In this document: in pieces, positions 6,613 through 7,265 of the stretch | How positions within the stretch are numbered: the first letter of the stretch is position 1 | Layout of the letters: every line of letters begins with the position of its first letter | NCBI GenBank assembly: GCA_947446335.1 | Contig: CANFGA010000151.1 | Span: 1 to 7,265, forward strand | Direction: 5' to 3' | Source of the DNA: Oxalobacteraceae bacterium | GTDB lineage: Bacteria > Pseudomonadota > Gammaproteobacteria > Burkholderiales > Burkholderiaceae_D | DNA: 7,265 bases | The notes under the pieces: model-generated | Told to the model about the DNA's origin: nothing | The model's database searches: none | The model's input: only the letters and a program-made list of their open reading frames with translations | Program-made: the position numbers and the translations under genes

Positions 6613-6642
6613 TTGCTTTGCAGTATCGCATCGCGGGATAAT
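6613..6642 (+). promoter_or_regulatory. Predicted sigma70 promoter of the spermidine-synthase-like gene
   Basis: TTGCTT (6613-6618) and GATAAT (6637-6642, 5 of 6 to the -10 consensus) are separated by 18 bases. Initiation near 6649 would leave a leader of about 17 bases before the ATG at 6666. The -35 match is weak (3 of 6). The hairpin just upstream and this promoter together suggest the two + strand genes are separate transcription units. Confidence 0.4.
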
Positions 6643-6665
6643 GGGCCCTTCATTCAGGTTGCCCC

Positions 6666-7265
6666 ATGCTCATCAAACGAAAATCCATAGAACAACAGGA
6701 ATCCTCGCGCCCGGCCCGCAAGCCCAGATACGCGCCAGTCACTTTATCGGAACAGAACGGCGTACGCTATCTGCACTTCGGCACCGAATGGGTGCAAGGT
6801 GCGATGCGCTTGCGCAAACCGGACTGGCTGGAACTGGAATACGGGCAGCAAATGATGGCGTGGATGCTGTTCATCGAAGCACCGCAACGGATCGCCCAAT
6901 TGGGTCTGGGCACCGCGTCGCTGACCAAATTCTGCTATCGCCAGTTTCCGCAAGCGAAGATCACGGCGATTGAACTGAACCCGTCGGTGATCGCCATTTG
7001 CGCTTCGATGTTCAAGTTGCCCCCTGATGACGAACGCTTGAGCGTGCTGGAGATGGATGCGCTCGATTTCGTCAATGACAGCGCCAATCACGGCACACTG
7101 GATGCGCTGCAAGTGGATCTGTACGATGCCACCGCGCGCGGCCCGGTATTGGATAGCGCCGACTTTTACAGCGCGTGCAATGCCTGCCTGGCGCCGCACG
7201 GCATCGTCACGGTCAACCTGTTCGGCGACCATCCCAGCTATGCAAAGAACATCAAGGCGATGAAA
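6666..7265 (+). CDS. Spermidine synthase-like (SpeE-fold) protein, 3' end missing
   Basis: An open frame from ATG 6666 to the window edge gives the first 200 residues of a protein with the spermidine synthase/class I methyltransferase fold. It shows the nucleotide-binding loop IAQLGLGTASLTKF (76-89), the acidic turn ITAIELNP (99-106), VLEMDALDFV (127-136) and DALQVDLYDA (146-155), followed by DFYSACNACLAPHGIVTVNL (166-185), which matches the SpeE FYEGCKRCLNPGGI region. Asp151 and Asp154 correspond to the SpeE catalytic DxxD, but the GGGDGG loop has become LGLGTAS and the YHEM segment reads YGQQM. It may therefore act on another amine or be a relative of unknown activity. The basic first 20 residues are not part of the fold. 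AGGTT lies just upstream of the ATG. The C-terminal part lies outside the window. Confidence 0.85.
   Translation, partial: MLIKRKSIEQQESSRPARKPRYAPVTLSEQNGVRYLHFGTEWVQGAMRLRKPDWLELEYGQQMMAWMLFIEAPQRIAQLGLGTASLTKFCYRQFPQAKITAIELNPSVIAICASMFKLPPDDERLSVLEMDALDFVNDSANHGTLDALQVDLYDATARGPVLDSADFYSACNACLAPHGIVTVNLFGDHPSYAKNIKAMK

Overview
The window looks like ordinary chromosome from a betaproteobacterium, most likely Burkholderiales and close to Oxalobacteraceae (Herbaspirillum, Collimonas or Janthinobacterium type). This is judged from protein style and moderately high GC; I could not run a search. No mobile element, CRISPR array, tRNA or rRNA was found.

Layout. The left end carries the end of rpmB (ribosomal protein L28) and complete rpmG (L33) on the + strand, closed by a clear intrinsic terminator. 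A second hairpin terminator, serving the opposite strand, marks the convergent junction with a long minus-strand block. Read in the direction of transcription, that block contains a barstar-family protein, purN (GAR transformylase), an RsmB/NOP-type RNA m5C methyltransferase, an MscS-family channel and a DesA-type membrane fatty acid desaturase. purN, the methyltransferase and the channel gene are packed with gaps of 2 and 32 bases and are probably one operon. The desaturase appears to have its own sigma70-like promoter, whose -35 box overlaps the channel gene stop codon. To the right, a lower-GC divergent intergenic stretch of about 360 bases separates the barstar-like gene from a + strand exported glycine-zipper protein. 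A spermidine-synthase-like protein follows on the + strand and runs off the window end.

How the genes relate. The two ribosomal proteins and the RNA methyltransferase serve translation, and purN serves purine synthesis. The channel, the desaturase and the glycine-zipper protein concern the envelope. No single pathway joins them, and I see no convincing new system. The items most worth a second look are a desaturase C-terminal tail resembling part of an ISL3-family transposase, an orphan barstar-like protein lacking one key barnase-contact Asp, a spermidine-synthase-like protein with altered active-site motifs, and a small ORF ending in a TAATG overlap with the desaturase start codon.
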